A DNA stretch of 64,000 bases from Microbacterium sp. zg-B96 (GCF_030246865.1 NZ_CP126738.1:3038001-3102000); one strand, 5' to 3'; positions 26,255-34,990 are shown, counted from the first letter of the stretch. The notes: generated by a model not told the origin, from the letters alone. A program made the numbers and translations.

Positions 26255-27139
26255 TCACCCCTTGATCGCGCCGGAGGTCATGCCGGCGACGATCTGCCGG
26301 TTGAAGAAGATGAACATGATCAGCGGCGGGATCGTGATCAGCAGGACGTCCATGAACAGGAGGTTCCACTGGTTCAGGCCCTGCGACTGGTAGTTGTACA
26401 GCGTCAGCTGCACGGTGGCGTTGTCCATCCCGGGCAGGAAGTACAGCGCATACGTGAAGTCGTTGAAGACGGTGACCGCCTGCACCACGATGACCGTCAC
26501 GATCACCGAACGCAGCAGCGGGAAGATCACCTGGAAGAACAGGCGGATGGGCCCTGCGCCGTCGATGAGGGCAGCCTCGTCCAGTTCACGCGGGATCGAG
26601 CCGACGAACGCCTTGAACAGCATGATGCAGAACGACAGACCGAATGCCACGTGCACCGCGATGAGGCCGGTGAGCGACCCGTACAGACCGGTGCCCTGCA
26701 GCACCCAGATGGTCGGCACGACCGCCGGCGGGATGATGAGCCCGGCCAGCACGAGGAAATTGATCAGGCCGTTCCAGCGCGACTTGCGCCGCTGCAGCAC
26801 GTAGCCGACCATCGCGGAGAGGACCACCATGATCACCACGGCGACGATCGTGAGGATCGTGCTGTTGATGAACGCGCGGATCAGGATGAAGTCGTTGGTC
26901 TCCACGACCGTCGTGAGGTTCTCGAAGAACGCCCACTGAGTGGGCCAGGAGAACTGCAGCAAGGATGCCTCTTGCTGCGTCTTGCTGGCGGTCAGGATGA
27001 TGAACGCGAACGGCACCAGGAAGACCACGGCGGCCAGCGCGATCGAGACACTGCCGAGGACGACGCCCTTCTTCTTCACGCGGGTCTTCTCGCCCGACGT
27101 CTCGCGGGTCTTCACGCGGGGCTTCTCAGTGGTCGTCAC
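26255..27139 (-). CDS. Sugar ABC transporter permease (MalG-like)
   Basis: A 294-residue permease with six predicted helices. It has an N-terminal lysine/arginine-rich cytoplasmic tail, then LGSVSIALAAVVFLVPFAFIILTA, and the EAA loop ELDEAALIDGAGPIRLFFQVIFPLLR near residue 195. It ends FNRQIVAGMTSGAIKG, the usual CUT1 family terminus. The GTG start at 27139 overlaps the stop of the partner permease by 4 bases. Imports an oligosaccharide or glycoside together with 27136-28065 and the lipoprotein at 28127. No ATPase gene is present; CUT1 systems often share one encoded elsewhere. Confidence 0.93.
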   Translation of the reverse strand: MTTTEKPRVKTRETSGEKTRVKKKGVVLGSVSIALAAVVFLVPFAFIILTASKTQQEASLLQFSWPTQWAFFENLTTVVETNDFILIRAFINSTILTIVAVVIMVVLSAMVGYVLQRRKSRWNGLINFLVLAGLIIPPAVVPTIWVLQGTGLYGSLTGLIAVHVAFGLSFCIMLFKAFVGSIPRELDEAALIDGAGPIRLFFQVIFPLLRSVIVTVIVVQAVTVFNDFTYALYFLPGMDNATVQLTLYNYQSQGLNQWNLLFMDVLLITIPPLIMFIFFNRQIVAGMTSGAIKG

Positions 27140-28065
27140 GATTCGCTGCCTTTGCGGTTGAGCCAGTACGAGAGCGGCAGGATGATGGCCGCCACGACGA
27201 GGAAGAGCACGACGTTGCCGGCGGTGGACAGCCCGAAGAAGCCGGCCTGGTACTGCTTGTAGATGACGGAGGCGATCACGTCGCTGGTGAAGCCGGGCCC
27301 GCCGCCGGTCATCGACCAGATGAGGTCGAAGGAGCGGAGCCCTCCGATGAGGGACAGGATGACCACGGTCACCGTCGCGGGGCGCGCCAGCGGCAGGATG
27401 ATGAACCGGAAGTTGTGCCACGCCGATGCGCCGTCGACCTTGGCCGCTTCGAAGTACTCCTGCGGGATGGCGACGATGCCGGCGATGTAGATGAGGGTGG
27501 CAAGACCCACGCCCTTCCACACGTCCACGAACGCGACCGTGTACAGCGCGAGGTTCGGGTCGGTGAGCCAACCGGGGCCGGCGATGCCGACCATTCCCAG
27601 CAGCTGGTTGACCATGCCGTCGAACGGGTCCAGCAGCACGGTGAAGGTGACGCCGATGCCGACGGTGCTCACCAGCACGGGGAAGAAGACCACCGAGCGC
27701 AGGAACCCGCGGGCGATGATCTGCGAGGTCAGCAGGATCGCCAGCATCAGGCCGAGCACGACCTTGGCCGCCGAGGTGAGGAAGGCGTAGATGAAGGTGT
27801 TGGTGAACCCTCGCACGAGGGCGGGTTCACGGAAGAACTGCACGAAGTTGTCGAGTCCGATGAACTCGACGTCGAACAGGGTCCAGCGCGTCAGCGAGAA
27901 GTAGAAGGATGCCGCGGTGGGGATGATGAACAGGACGAGGAAGAACACCCCTGCCGGAATGTGGAACCACAGCGGATACGGACTTGTGCCGCGCCGGCGC
28001 TGCGAGCGCTGCGGGCGCTCGGTCTTGAGGTCTCGGCGTTTGGGGGCGAGTGTCGCGGTTGTCAT
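27136..28065 (-). CDS. Sugar ABC transporter permease (MalF-like)
   Basis: A 309-residue permease with six helices: PLWFHIPAGVFFLVLFIIPTAASFYFSLTRW at the N-terminus and the EAA loop YFEAAKVDGASAWHNFRFIILPL near residue 215, then GGLRSFDLIWSMTGGGPG, a CUT1 signature. Start ATG with GGAGGAG 8 bases upstream. It heterodimerises with the downstream permease. A 9-bp hairpin separates it from the binding-protein gene. Confidence 0.93.
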   Translation of the reverse strand: MTTATLAPKRRDLKTERPQRSQRRRGTSPYPLWFHIPAGVFFLVLFIIPTAASFYFSLTRWTLFDVEFIGLDNFVQFFREPALVRGFTNTFIYAFLTSAAKVVLGLMLAILLTSQIIARGFLRSVVFFPVLVSTVGIGVTFTVLLDPFDGMVNQLLGMVGIAGPGWLTDPNLALYTVAFVDVWKGVGLATLIYIAGIVAIPQEYFEAAKVDGASAWHNFRFIILPLARPATVTVVILSLIGGLRSFDLIWSMTGGGPGFTSDVIASVIYKQYQAGFFGLSTAGNVVLFLVVAAIILPLSYWLNRKGSES

Positions 28066-28080
28066 CTGTTCTCCTCCGAC

Positions 28081-28112
28081 GTGACGGGGCCGACTCTCGC
28101 CGACCCCGTCAC
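28081..28112 (-). promoter_or_regulatory. Intercistronic stem-loop after the binding-protein gene
   Basis: On the minus strand GTGACGGGG-T-CG ... CG-G-CCCCGTCAC, a 9-bp perfect stem extended by 2 bp. It lies between the stop of the sugar-binding protein gene and the permease ribosome-binding site. Such hairpins usually stabilise the binding-protein message or partly terminate it, giving more binding protein than permease. Confidence 0.65.
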
Positions 28113-28126
28113 GCGTTCGCGGATTG

Positions 28127-29431
28127 TTACCAGTCCAGGCCGAGCTGCTGCGCCTGCTTGACCACGTCCTGGTCGTAGAGCGCGGCGCCGTCATCGGCGG
28201 AGCGGATGCCCGAACCCACCTCGACGGTGATCTGCTCGAGCGAGGGGCCCTTGATCGCGGAGAGGAACTCCAGCGCCAGGCTGGTGCGTCCCTCGTCGAA
28301 GTACGCCTGCATGTCGTGCACGAGCGCCGGAGCGTTATCGGGCAGTTCGCAGCCGGCGACGACGAACGGGCCGCCGAGCGTGGTGGAATCCGCCTGGATG
28401 GCGCAGCTCTCGGGCGTGGCCAGCCACGTCAGGAACTCCTTGGTCGCCTCGAGCTGCTCGCCCTCGGTGGTCTTGGGGACGTAGACGCCGTTGGGCATCC
28501 ACACCGTCAGACCGTTGCTGGCGGAGTCGGCACCGGGGATCGGGAATACACCGATCGACGCGTCGGCGTCGGGGTAGTTCGCCCCGAGCGCTTCGGCGAC
28601 GTTTCCGGTGAGCATCGGGTAGTGCGCGGCTTCGCCCTCGGCGAGCATCCGCACGGCGTCGTCATACGTCGCCGATGCGAAGTCCTCGTTGAGCACGCCC
28701 GCGTCGTGGATGTCCTGCAGGTGCTGGAAGCCCGCGACGGCGGGTTCGTCGACGAACTTCGCCTCACCTGCGGTGTACTCGTCGGCCCAGTCGGGGTTGT
28801 CTGCGGTCACGTTGAAGAAGTCACCCAGGACGGGAACCTGTGAGGTCCACGCGTCGCCGAAGCTCTGCACGACACCCACGAGCCCGGCGTCCGTGACGGC
28901 CTCGGCGTTGGCCATGAACTCATCCCACGTGGTCGGGACCTCAAGGCCCAGCTCCGCGTAGATGTCCTTGTTGTAGACCATCGCGCCGGCGAACGAAGCG
29001 CCGACGGGAACACCGTAGAGGCCCTCCTCGGTCGACACTGCCTGCACGAAGTTGTCGTCGAGGTCGGCTGCCCATTCCTCGTCGCTCAGCGAGACCAGCT
29101 GCTTGTCCGGTCCCAGCGCCATCAGCAGCGAGCCGGAGTTGTACCAGAACATGTCGTTCATGTCGCCGGTGGACAGGCGGGTCTTGATCAGGTTGTCGCC
29201 TTCACCGCCGGCCGGGTGCGTCTCGACCTCGATCGTAACGTCGGGGTTGACCTCTGCGTAACCGGCAACGAGGCCGTCCCACAGAGCGATGGACGAAGGG
29301 TTGCTGTCGATGTAGATGGACAGTTCACCGCCGTCCGCGGCGTCTCCACCACCCGAGCATCCGGCCAGCGCCAGCGCGCCGACCACCCCAACGGCTCCCA
29401 GCGCCAGACGACGCGGCTGAGCATTTCCCAC
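28127..29431 (-). CDS. Sugar ABC transporter substrate-binding lipoprotein
   Basis: A 434-residue family 1 solute-binding protein. The signal peptide RRLALGAVGVVGALALAGC ends in a lipobox, so the protein is anchored outside the membrane. The mature protein shows ELSIYIDSNPSSIALWDGLVAGYAEVNPDVTIEVE, the LVSLSDEEWAADL hinge region and NGVYVPKTTEGEQLEATKEFLTWLATPE. GTG start with GGAGG 7 bases before. First gene of the transporter/LacI operon, divergent from the rhamnosidase genes. Ligand is probably a rhamnose-containing glycoside, inferred from that link. Confidence 0.92.
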   Translation of the reverse strand: MGNAQPRRLALGAVGVVGALALAGCSGGGDAADGGELSIYIDSNPSSIALWDGLVAGYAEVNPDVTIEVETHPAGGEGDNLIKTRLSTGDMNDMFWYNSGSLLMALGPDKQLVSLSDEEWAADLDDNFVQAVSTEEGLYGVPVGASFAGAMVYNKDIYAELGLEVPTTWDEFMANAEAVTDAGLVGVVQSFGDAWTSQVPVLGDFFNVTADNPDWADEYTAGEAKFVDEPAVAGFQHLQDIHDAGVLNEDFASATYDDAVRMLAEGEAAHYPMLTGNVAEALGANYPDADASIGVFPIPGADSASNGLTVWMPNGVYVPKTTEGEQLEATKEFLTWLATPESCAIQADSTTLGGPFVVAGCELPDNAPALVHDMQAYFDEGRTSLALEFLSAIKGPSLEQITVEVGSGIRSADDGAALYDQDVVKQAQQLGLDW

Positions 29432-29480
29432 GGTTTACCTCCCTGTAGACCCTCGTCGCCGTCCTCGGCTGACGATATTT

Positions 29481-29492
29481 TGAAGCGATTCA
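29481..29492. promoter_or_regulatory. LacI-type operator, transporter side
   Basis: TGAAGCGATTCA, a palindrome (TGAA..CG..TTCA) with the central CG step typical of LacI-family sites. It lies just downstream of the TACATT -10 of the minus-strand promoter, where a repressor would block initiation. Confidence 0.8.
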
Positions 29493-29661
29493 CTTCCCTG
29501 CGAATGTAAGTCGCGGTAGGGCCGGTGTCAAGCGTCTGGCGCCGGTTCGGCGCGTTTCGACCCGTATTGGCGGCAAACAACCGGACAAAACGGATGCCGT
29601 GCGTCACCATCGGACCTTGACGCCGGTTCAACCGCCGCCGTATGGTCAACGAAGCCGTATA

Positions 29662-29673
29662 TGAAGCGATTCA
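29662..29673. promoter_or_regulatory. LacI-type operator, rhamnosidase side
   Basis: A second TGAAGCGATTCA, identical to that at 29481-29492 (centres 181 bp apart) and just downstream of the plus-strand -10. Both operons are therefore probably repressed by the LacI protein at 25156-26229 until inducer appears. Confidence 0.8.
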
Positions 29674-29704
29674 TTCGTGAGTCCGATCCGCCGAGAGGAA
29701 GACG

Positions 29705-32377
29705 ATGACCGTCTTGCCCCCCACCCACCAGTCGACGACGCAGACGCGGATCCGCCACCTGGGTTCCCAGTTCGACCAGCGCCTGCAGGCCCTCCCGCCC
29801 GAGGCCATCCGCCTGCGCTGGAGCGCCGAGTCCGACCTGCCCGGTGCCGCCCAGTCCGGCTACCAGGTGCGGATGCGCCGTGACGGCGGCGAATGGATCA
29901 CCTCCGAGCCGGTCGCCTGCACGGCCGCGATCGACATCCCCGACGACGCACCGCCGCTGGCCCCGCGCGAGGTGCGCGAGTACGGCGTGCGCCTGGCCAC
30001 CGCCGAGGGCTGGACGCCGTGGAGCGACACGCTCAGCGTGGAAGGCGCGCTGACCGCAGCGGAGCTGACCGCCCAGGTGATCGACATCGACAGCGAGACG
30101 GAAGGGCCGGTGCCGGTGTTCCGGCGGGAGTTCTCGCTGACCGCCGCGCCGCAGCGCGCGCGCCTGTACATCTCCGCCCTCGGGGTCTACGAGGTGCGCA
30201 TCAACGGGCAGCGCGCGACCGACGGCATCCTGAACCCGGGGTGGACCTCCTACCAGGAGCGCATTCTGCTGGACACCCTCGATGTGGCCCCGTTCCTGCG
30301 CGCCGGCGACAACGCGATCGAGATCACCGTCGCCGACGGCTGGTACCGCGGCCGCATGGGCTTCGCCGAGCGCCGGGAGATCTACGGCGACCGGATCGGC
30401 CCCATCGCGCAGCTGGAGACGACGGATGCCGACGGCAACCTCACCACCCTGGTGACCGACCCGACCTGGCGCGGCGGCTATGGCGCGGTGCGCTCGGCGA
30501 GCATCTATGACGGCACCGTCACCGACCTCGACGGCGCGGTGGACGCCTCGGTCCCCGGTTTCGCCGACGAGCAGTGGCAGCCGGCGCGGGTCGTGCCGGT
30601 CGATCGAGAACTGTTCATCCCCCGCCCGGTCATCCCGGTGCGGGAGGTGCAGGCGCTGCCGATGTCGATCCGCGCCCGCGACGGTGCGATCGCGCTGGAT
30701 GGGCAGCAGAACATCTCCGGCTGGGTGCGCCTGGAAGTGGAAGGCGCCCGCGGGGCCACCGTGACGGTGCGCCATGCCGAAGTGCTCGAGCCCGACGGCG
30801 CCCTGCACACTGCGGCGCTGCGCACCGCGAAGGCCACCGACACCTACACGCTCGACCGCGACGGTCGCCACCTGCTGGAGCCGATGTTCACGTTCCACGG
30901 CTTCCGCTACGCCGAGGTCACCGGCGACGTACAGGTGCTGTCGGCTACCGCCGTCGCCATCTCCAGCGACCTGCTCCCCCGCTCGCAGTTCGACAGTTCC
31001 CACACCGCGTTGAACCGCTTCCACGACAACGTGCTGTGGTCGCAGCGGGACAACTTCGTCTCCCTCCCCACCGACTGCCCGCAGCGCGATGAGCGCCTGG
31101 GCTGGACCGGCGACGCGCAGGCGTTCGCCGCGACGGCGAACACGCTGTTCGACAGCGAGTCCTTCTGGGCGTCCTGGCTGCGCGACCTCGAGGTCGAGCA
31201 GGACGACGACGGCGCCGTGGCATCCATCGTCCCCAACATCATCCGCCCCCAGGATCTGATGATGGGCGGTGGGCCGGTCGAGTCGATGGGCCGTGCCGGC
31301 TGGGCGGATGCCGCCACCATCGTGCCGATGGCCAGCTACACCGCCTTCGGCACCACCGATGCCCTGCGCGCCCAGCTGGGCAGCATGCGGCGGTGGGTGG
31401 ACCACCTCCGCCGCCGGGCGGGCGCCGACGTGCTCCTCCCCGACGAGCCGTTCCAGTACGGCGACTGGCTCGACCCGGACGCTCCCGGCGACCGGCCCTG
31501 GCAGGCCAAGACGCCGCCGCTGTTCGTGGCGAACTGCTTCTATGTCCATTCCGCCGCACTGCTCGCCCGCGCCGAGACGATCCTCGGCGAGGAGGGTGCC
31601 GCGGAGCACCGTGAGTTGGCGGACCGCGTGTCCGAGGCGGTATGGCAGACGTGGCGGGATGAGGCGATGCGCACCCAGACGGGAGCTGCGATGTGCCTGG
31701 AGTTCGGCATCGTTCCCGATGCCGAACGTGCTGCTCTTGCCGATGCCCTCGCCGAGAACGTGCGCACCGAGAAGGGGAGGATCGCCACCGGCTTCCTCGG
31801 GACGCCGCTCGTGCTGGACGCCCTCACCCGCAACGGCCACCTCACCGAGGCCTACCGGATGCTGCTGCGTCGCGAGGCGCCGTCCTGGCTGTACCAGGTG
31901 GACCGGGGAGCCACGACGGTCTGGGAGCGCTGGGATGCGATCAAGCCCGATGGCTCGATCCACAGCGGCGCGATGGATTCCAAGGAGGGGGACAGCATGA
32001 TCTCCTTCAACCACTACGCCTACGGCGCCGTCATCGACTGGGTGTACCGCACCGTCGGCGGCCTCGCCCCGATCGAGCCGGGCTACCGTGCCGTGCGCAT
32101 CGCCCCGCGCCCCGCGGAGAGCCTGCGTCACGCCCGGGCACGCGTGGAGACCCACTACGGCCCGGTCGAGATCGACTGGACCCTGGGCGAGGACGACACC
32201 TTCACGGCGGACCTCACGGTGCCCTTCGGTGTCCGCGCCGACCTGGATCTGCCCGCCACCGCCGCCTCGACGGTGACGGTCGACGGCGCCCCGGCGCCGG
32301 CGTCACTCACCCACGGCCGCTACCGGCTGGTCGTCACCGCCGCGGCGGTCGTGCCGAGCGACGCGGCGAGGTCGTGA
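29705..32377 (+). CDS. Alpha-L-rhamnosidase, glycoside hydrolase family 78
   Basis: An 890-residue GH78 enzyme that removes terminal alpha-L-rhamnose by inversion. An N-terminal fibronectin-like domain (to about residue 115) is followed by beta-sandwich domains (RLYISALGVYEVRINGQ, ISGWVRLEVEG). The (alpha/alpha)6 barrel contains DCPQRDERLGWTGDAQAF at about residues 456-473 with the presumed acid Glu, and TTVWERWDAI near residue 740 with the presumed base. A C-terminal beta domain ends the protein. No signal peptide, so it acts on imported glycosides in the cytoplasm. GAGGAAG precedes the ATG. Confidence 0.95.
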   Translation: MTVLPPTHQSTTQTRIRHLGSQFDQRLQALPPEAIRLRWSAESDLPGAAQSGYQVRMRRDGGEWITSEPVACTAAIDIPDDAPPLAPREVREYGVRLATAEGWTPWSDTLSVEGALTAAELTAQVIDIDSETEGPVPVFRREFSLTAAPQRARLYISALGVYEVRINGQRATDGILNPGWTSYQERILLDTLDVAPFLRAGDNAIEITVADGWYRGRMGFAERREIYGDRIGPIAQLETTDADGNLTTLVTDPTWRGGYGAVRSASIYDGTVTDLDGAVDASVPGFADEQWQPARVVPVDRELFIPRPVIPVREVQALPMSIRARDGAIALDGQQNISGWVRLEVEGARGATVTVRHAEVLEPDGALHTAALRTAKATDTYTLDRDGRHLLEPMFTFHGFRYAEVTGDVQVLSATAVAISSDLLPRSQFDSSHTALNRFHDNVLWSQRDNFVSLPTDCPQRDERLGWTGDAQAFAATANTLFDSESFWASWLRDLEVEQDDDGAVASIVPNIIRPQDLMMGGGPVESMGRAGWADAATIVPMASYTAFGTTDALRAQLGSMRRWVDHLRRRAGADVLLPDEPFQYGDWLDPDAPGDRPWQAKTPPLFVANCFYVHSAALLARAETILGEEGAAEHRELADRVSEAVWQTWRDEAMRTQTGAAMCLEFGIVPDAERAALADALAENVRTEKGRIATGFLGTPLVLDALTRNGHLTEAYRMLLRREAPSWLYQVDRGATTVWERWDAIKPDGSIHSGAMDSKEGDSMISFNHYAYGAVIDWVYRTVGGLAPIEPGYRAVRIAPRPAESLRHARARVETHYGPVEIDWTLGEDDTFTADLTVPFGVRADLDLPATAASTVTVDGAPAPASLTHGRYRLVVTAAAVVPSDAARS

Positions 32378-34446
32378 CGGCTGCACACCGCATCGAAGCG
32401 CCGCCGGTGTGGGAGCGGGAGGAGCTGATCCTCCGCTCCCGCGCCAGCGGGGCCGACACCCTGCCGGATCGGCTGCCCACGGCATCCGGTCGGGCGTGGT
32501 TCTACCCGCGCGGCCAGTACGAGGCGGGCGCGCTGCTGCGCGTGATCGGCGAGGGGCGGCGCGCCATCCGGCACGTCGACTACGCCGAGAACGTCGGCGG
32601 CACCTCCCCCTCCGGGATGTTCCGAGCGACGGTTCCCGCCGCGGGTGCGCAGGTCGCGGCCGGGTTCGCGGCGGCGTTCACCGTGCTCACCACAGGGGAC
32701 GCGATCGTCCGCGCGGACGGCGTGACGATCCCCCTCCCGCGCGGCCCCGTCCTCTCGGTCCCGCGGCTGGCGGCGGGGACCGTGCTGGAGATCGTCGTGC
32801 TGACTCCCGACGAAGCAGTGCCGCCGGCGGCGGCGCTGCCCGCGGCCGGCTGGCACTGGGAGACGTCGCTCGACGGCGTCGCCTGGGAGAGCGTCGCTCC
32901 CCGCGACGGTGACGAGGTCCCCCCGCACGAACGCGGCGAACCGACGGTGCAGATCGCGCTGACTGCGGCATCCGATTCGTCGTACGCTCTTCCTGCCCCG
33001 GTGCTCGGCCGGGTGCAGATCGTCGCGGCGCAGCGCCCGGTGCTCACGACGGGCGAGTCCGAGGCCGAAGCCGCCGCCGGAGCGGATGCCGCGGAGAGCC
33101 GGTGCGACCTCACCGAGACCGCCCCGGGGGTCTACCTCACCGACCACGCGATCGGGTTCCGCTACGCCTCGATCACCGGCGTCGTCCCCGAGTCCGTCAT
33201 GGTGCACGCCAGCATCCGTCCGGCGCCGCGGCGCGGGGCCTTCCTCACCGACGATGAGACGCTGAACACGATCTGGGCCACGAGCGCCTACACGCTGCGG
33301 TTGTGCATGCAGACGGTGCTGCTGGACGGCATCAAACGCGACCGGATGCCGTGGATGGGCGACCACGCCCTCGGCGTGCTGACCAACGCCGCCGCGTTCG
33401 CCGACCCCGAGATCATCCGCACCACGCTGCGCGGGCTCGGCCGGCCGCGCGACGGGTTTGTCAACGGCATCTCGGACTACTCGCTGTGGTGGGTGATCTC
33501 GCACGGGCTGTACCAGCGGTATTTCGGTGATACGGAGTTCGCGCGCACCGAGGCGGAGCACCTTCACGCGTTCCTGACGGAGCTGGCGACGTTCGCCGAT
33601 GCCGATGGGCTGTTCCGGCCCCGTCGCGTCGCGGGGTCGTTCCCGCACGCCGGGCCCGGCGCGGTGTTCCTGGACTGGGGGGTGCAGTTCCGCGCCGACG
33701 GCGTGCCGACCGCGATCCAGATCCTCTGGTTCTGGGCGCTGAGCTCGGCCGGATCGGTGCTCGCGGTGGCGGAACACCCGGAGGCTGCCCGCTGGACGGC
33801 GGCGGCTGCGGCCGTGCGCGCGCAGCTGGTCGCGCGGGCGTGGCATCCGCAGTCCGGGCTGTGGAGCGAGTATCTCGACGATCCGGAGTGCTCCAGCGCT
33901 TACCCGAACTTCCTCGCGGTGCTCGCGGGGCTGAAACTGACCCCCGGCGCGGACGCGGTGCAGCTTGTGTCCCGCTCGTCGGCGGGGACGCCGTTCATGC
34001 GCGCGTTCGCGCTGATGGCGCTGGGGCGCACGGGCGAACGGGTCGCCGCGGTCGCGGAGGTGCGGCGGCTGTGGTCAGGGATGCTGGATGCCGGCGCGAC
34101 GACGTTCTGGGAGGACTTTGGCGGCGACGGGTCCGACCTGGAGATGTACGGGCGGCCGTTCGGCAAGAGCCTGTGTCACGCCTGGTCGGCGGGGCCGGCG
34201 GCGCTGCTGCCCGAGCTCGTGCTCGGCATCCGTCCGGTGACCGACGGGTGGCGCCGGTTCACCGTCGATCCGCGTCTGGGTGCCCTGCAGTGGGCCGCGG
34301 CGGTGACCCCGACACCGTTCGGCGACGTGGTCGTGGACGCGCGTCCCGACCGGCTGCAGGTCGAGGTCCCTGCCGGGACGACGCTCGTGCACGGCGCCGC
34401 CGAATACCCCGGCCCCGCCCGAGTGAGTATTCGGGCCCGCGAGTGA
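32374..34446 (+). CDS. Second GH78-type (alpha-L-rhamnosidase-related) glycoside hydrolase
   Basis: A 690-residue protein whose GTG start overlaps the first rhamnosidase stop (GTGA). N-terminal beta domains to about residue 280 are followed by a helical barrel: TLRLCMQTVLLDGIKRDRMP then WMGDHALGV (near residue 320), FVNGISDYSLWWV, and TTFWEDFGGDGSDLEMYG near residue 577, then SLCHAWSAGPAALLPELVLGI. These match GH78 catalytic landmarks, but the family DERLGWTGD is KRDRMPWMGD here, so the acid residue is replaced or shifted. The last residues RVSIRARE and the stop codon come from repeat array 2. No signal peptide. Probably acts on a different rhamnoside linkage. Confidence 0.85.
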   Translation: MTAAHRIEAPPVWEREELILRSRASGADTLPDRLPTASGRAWFYPRGQYEAGALLRVIGEGRRAIRHVDYAENVGGTSPSGMFRATVPAAGAQVAAGFAAAFTVLTTGDAIVRADGVTIPLPRGPVLSVPRLAAGTVLEIVVLTPDEAVPPAAALPAAGWHWETSLDGVAWESVAPRDGDEVPPHERGEPTVQIALTAASDSSYALPAPVLGRVQIVAAQRPVLTTGESEAEAAAGADAAESRCDLTETAPGVYLTDHAIGFRYASITGVVPESVMVHASIRPAPRRGAFLTDDETLNTIWATSAYTLRLCMQTVLLDGIKRDRMPWMGDHALGVLTNAAAFADPEIIRTTLRGLGRPRDGFVNGISDYSLWWVISHGLYQRYFGDTEFARTEAEHLHAFLTELATFADADGLFRPRRVAGSFPHAGPGAVFLDWGVQFRADGVPTAIQILWFWALSSAGSVLAVAEHPEAARWTAAAAAVRAQLVARAWHPQSGLWSEYLDDPECSSAYPNFLAVLAGLKLTPGADAVQLVSRSSAGTPFMRAFALMALGRTGERVAAVAEVRRLWSGMLDAGATTFWEDFGGDGSDLEMYGRPFGKSLCHAWSAGPAALLPELVLGIRPVTDGWRRFTVDPRLGALQWAAAVTPTPFGDVVVDARPDRLQVEVPAGTTLVHGAAEYPGPARVSIRARE

Positions 34447-34549
34447 GTATTCGTCGCCTCGAGTGAGTATTCGTCGCGGCGAGTGAGTATTCGAGCCCTC
34501 GAGTGAGTACTCGTGCGAATACTCACTCGGCAGCACGAATACTCACTCG
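34421..34549. repeat. 20-bp repeat array 2 (5 direct plus 2 inverted copies)
   Basis: Five units of GAGTGAGTATTCG plus 7 variable bases start at 34421, 34441, 34461, 34481 and 34501. Two copies in the opposite orientation (GAATACTCACTCG) start at 34517 and 34537. The switch creates the inverted repeat GAGTGAGTA ... TACTCACTC at about 34501-34528, which could fold as a terminator. The first copies encode the C-terminus and stop of the preceding glycosidase. Confidence 0.95.
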
Positions 34550-34567
34550 GCGGCCTACCCTGGGGGC

Positions 34568-34702
34568 ATGAGCCAGGAACGTGAGCCACAGAACGACGCG
34601 CCGCTGGGCGGCGACGAGGGAACCGAAGAGCAGCTCGAGGCCGACAACCCGGCTGAGGAGCAAACGCTGAAGACCCTCGACCCCGACAGCCCGCCGGCCT
34701 GA
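34568..34702 (+). CDS. Small acidic hypothetical protein (44 aa)
   Basis: Reads MSQEREPQNDAPLGGDEGTE and continues EQLEADNPAEEQTLKTLDPDSPPA. It is highly acidic, has no hydrophobic segment and is probably disordered. A weak GGGGG precedes the ATG and a good terminator follows the stop, which supports a real short gene. The normal codon-position GC pattern also fits. No function can be assigned. Confidence 0.65.
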   Translation: MSQEREPQNDAPLGGDEGTEEQLEADNPAEEQTLKTLDPDSPPA

Positions 34703-34707
34703 CGCGA

Positions 34708-34742
34708 CAAGACCCAGCCGGAACAGGTCCGGCCGGGTCTTG
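34708..34742 (+). terminator. Rho-independent-type hairpin after the small gene
   Basis: CAAGACCC-A-GCCGGA, loop ACAGG, TCCGGC-C-GGGTCTTG: 14 paired bases with one mismatch. It follows the 44-codon gene by 5 bases and also faces the rhaS-like remnant on the other strand. Confidence 0.8.
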
Positions 34743-34756
34743 TACTGCGGCGACCT

Positions 34757-34990
34757 TTAGAAGTCGGAGTCGCCGATGTCGTCCGCGGTGAACACGAACG
34801 GGTCGCCCAGCAGCACCGTGCCGTCGGCGCCAACCTCGAACGAGCCGAGCTTGCCGACTTCGAACGTATCGCCCTCTTCGCCGGTGATCTCCTCCGTGAT
34901 GAGCGCCTGCGCCGCCCACGCGGCGAGGTAGCCGAGGTCGGCCGGGTTCAACGACGAGTTCGATGTCGGGGTGGTTCGCGCGCCCGCCGG
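34757..34990 (-). pseudogene. 3' remnant of a RhaS-like rhamnose ABC transporter binding protein
   Basis: The minus strand encodes LNPADLGYLAAWAAQALITE, EITGEEGDTFEVGKLGSF and VGADGTVLLGDPFVFTADD up to a stop at 34757. This is the conserved C-terminal end (about 64 residues) of the RhaS family of rhamnose-binding proteins. Just upstream, in another frame, ANHPDIELV resembles an internal piece of the same family, so a deletion and frameshift are likely. No start codon, signal peptide or N-terminal lobe remains. A 135-codon open frame through this region is therefore an accident of decay. It suggests that a rhamnose uptake locus once adjoined the rhamnosidases. Confidence 0.7.

Larger units (their letters stand above)
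29432..29704. promoter_or_regulatory. Divergent promoters of the rhamnoside module
   Basis: For the transporter (minus): -35 TTGACA at 29531-29526, 17-base spacer, -10 TACATT at 29508-29503. For the rhamnosidases (plus): -35 TTGACG at 29617-29622, 18-base spacer, -10 TATGGT at 29641-29646. Each -10 is followed within 10-15 bases by an identical palindromic operator. The 273-bp region has no gene. Confidence 0.75.

Noticed and set aside
29528..32155. 875-codon open frame on the minus strand
   Set aside because: Antisense to the GH78 rhamnosidase and crossing the operator region; composition of a shadow frame.
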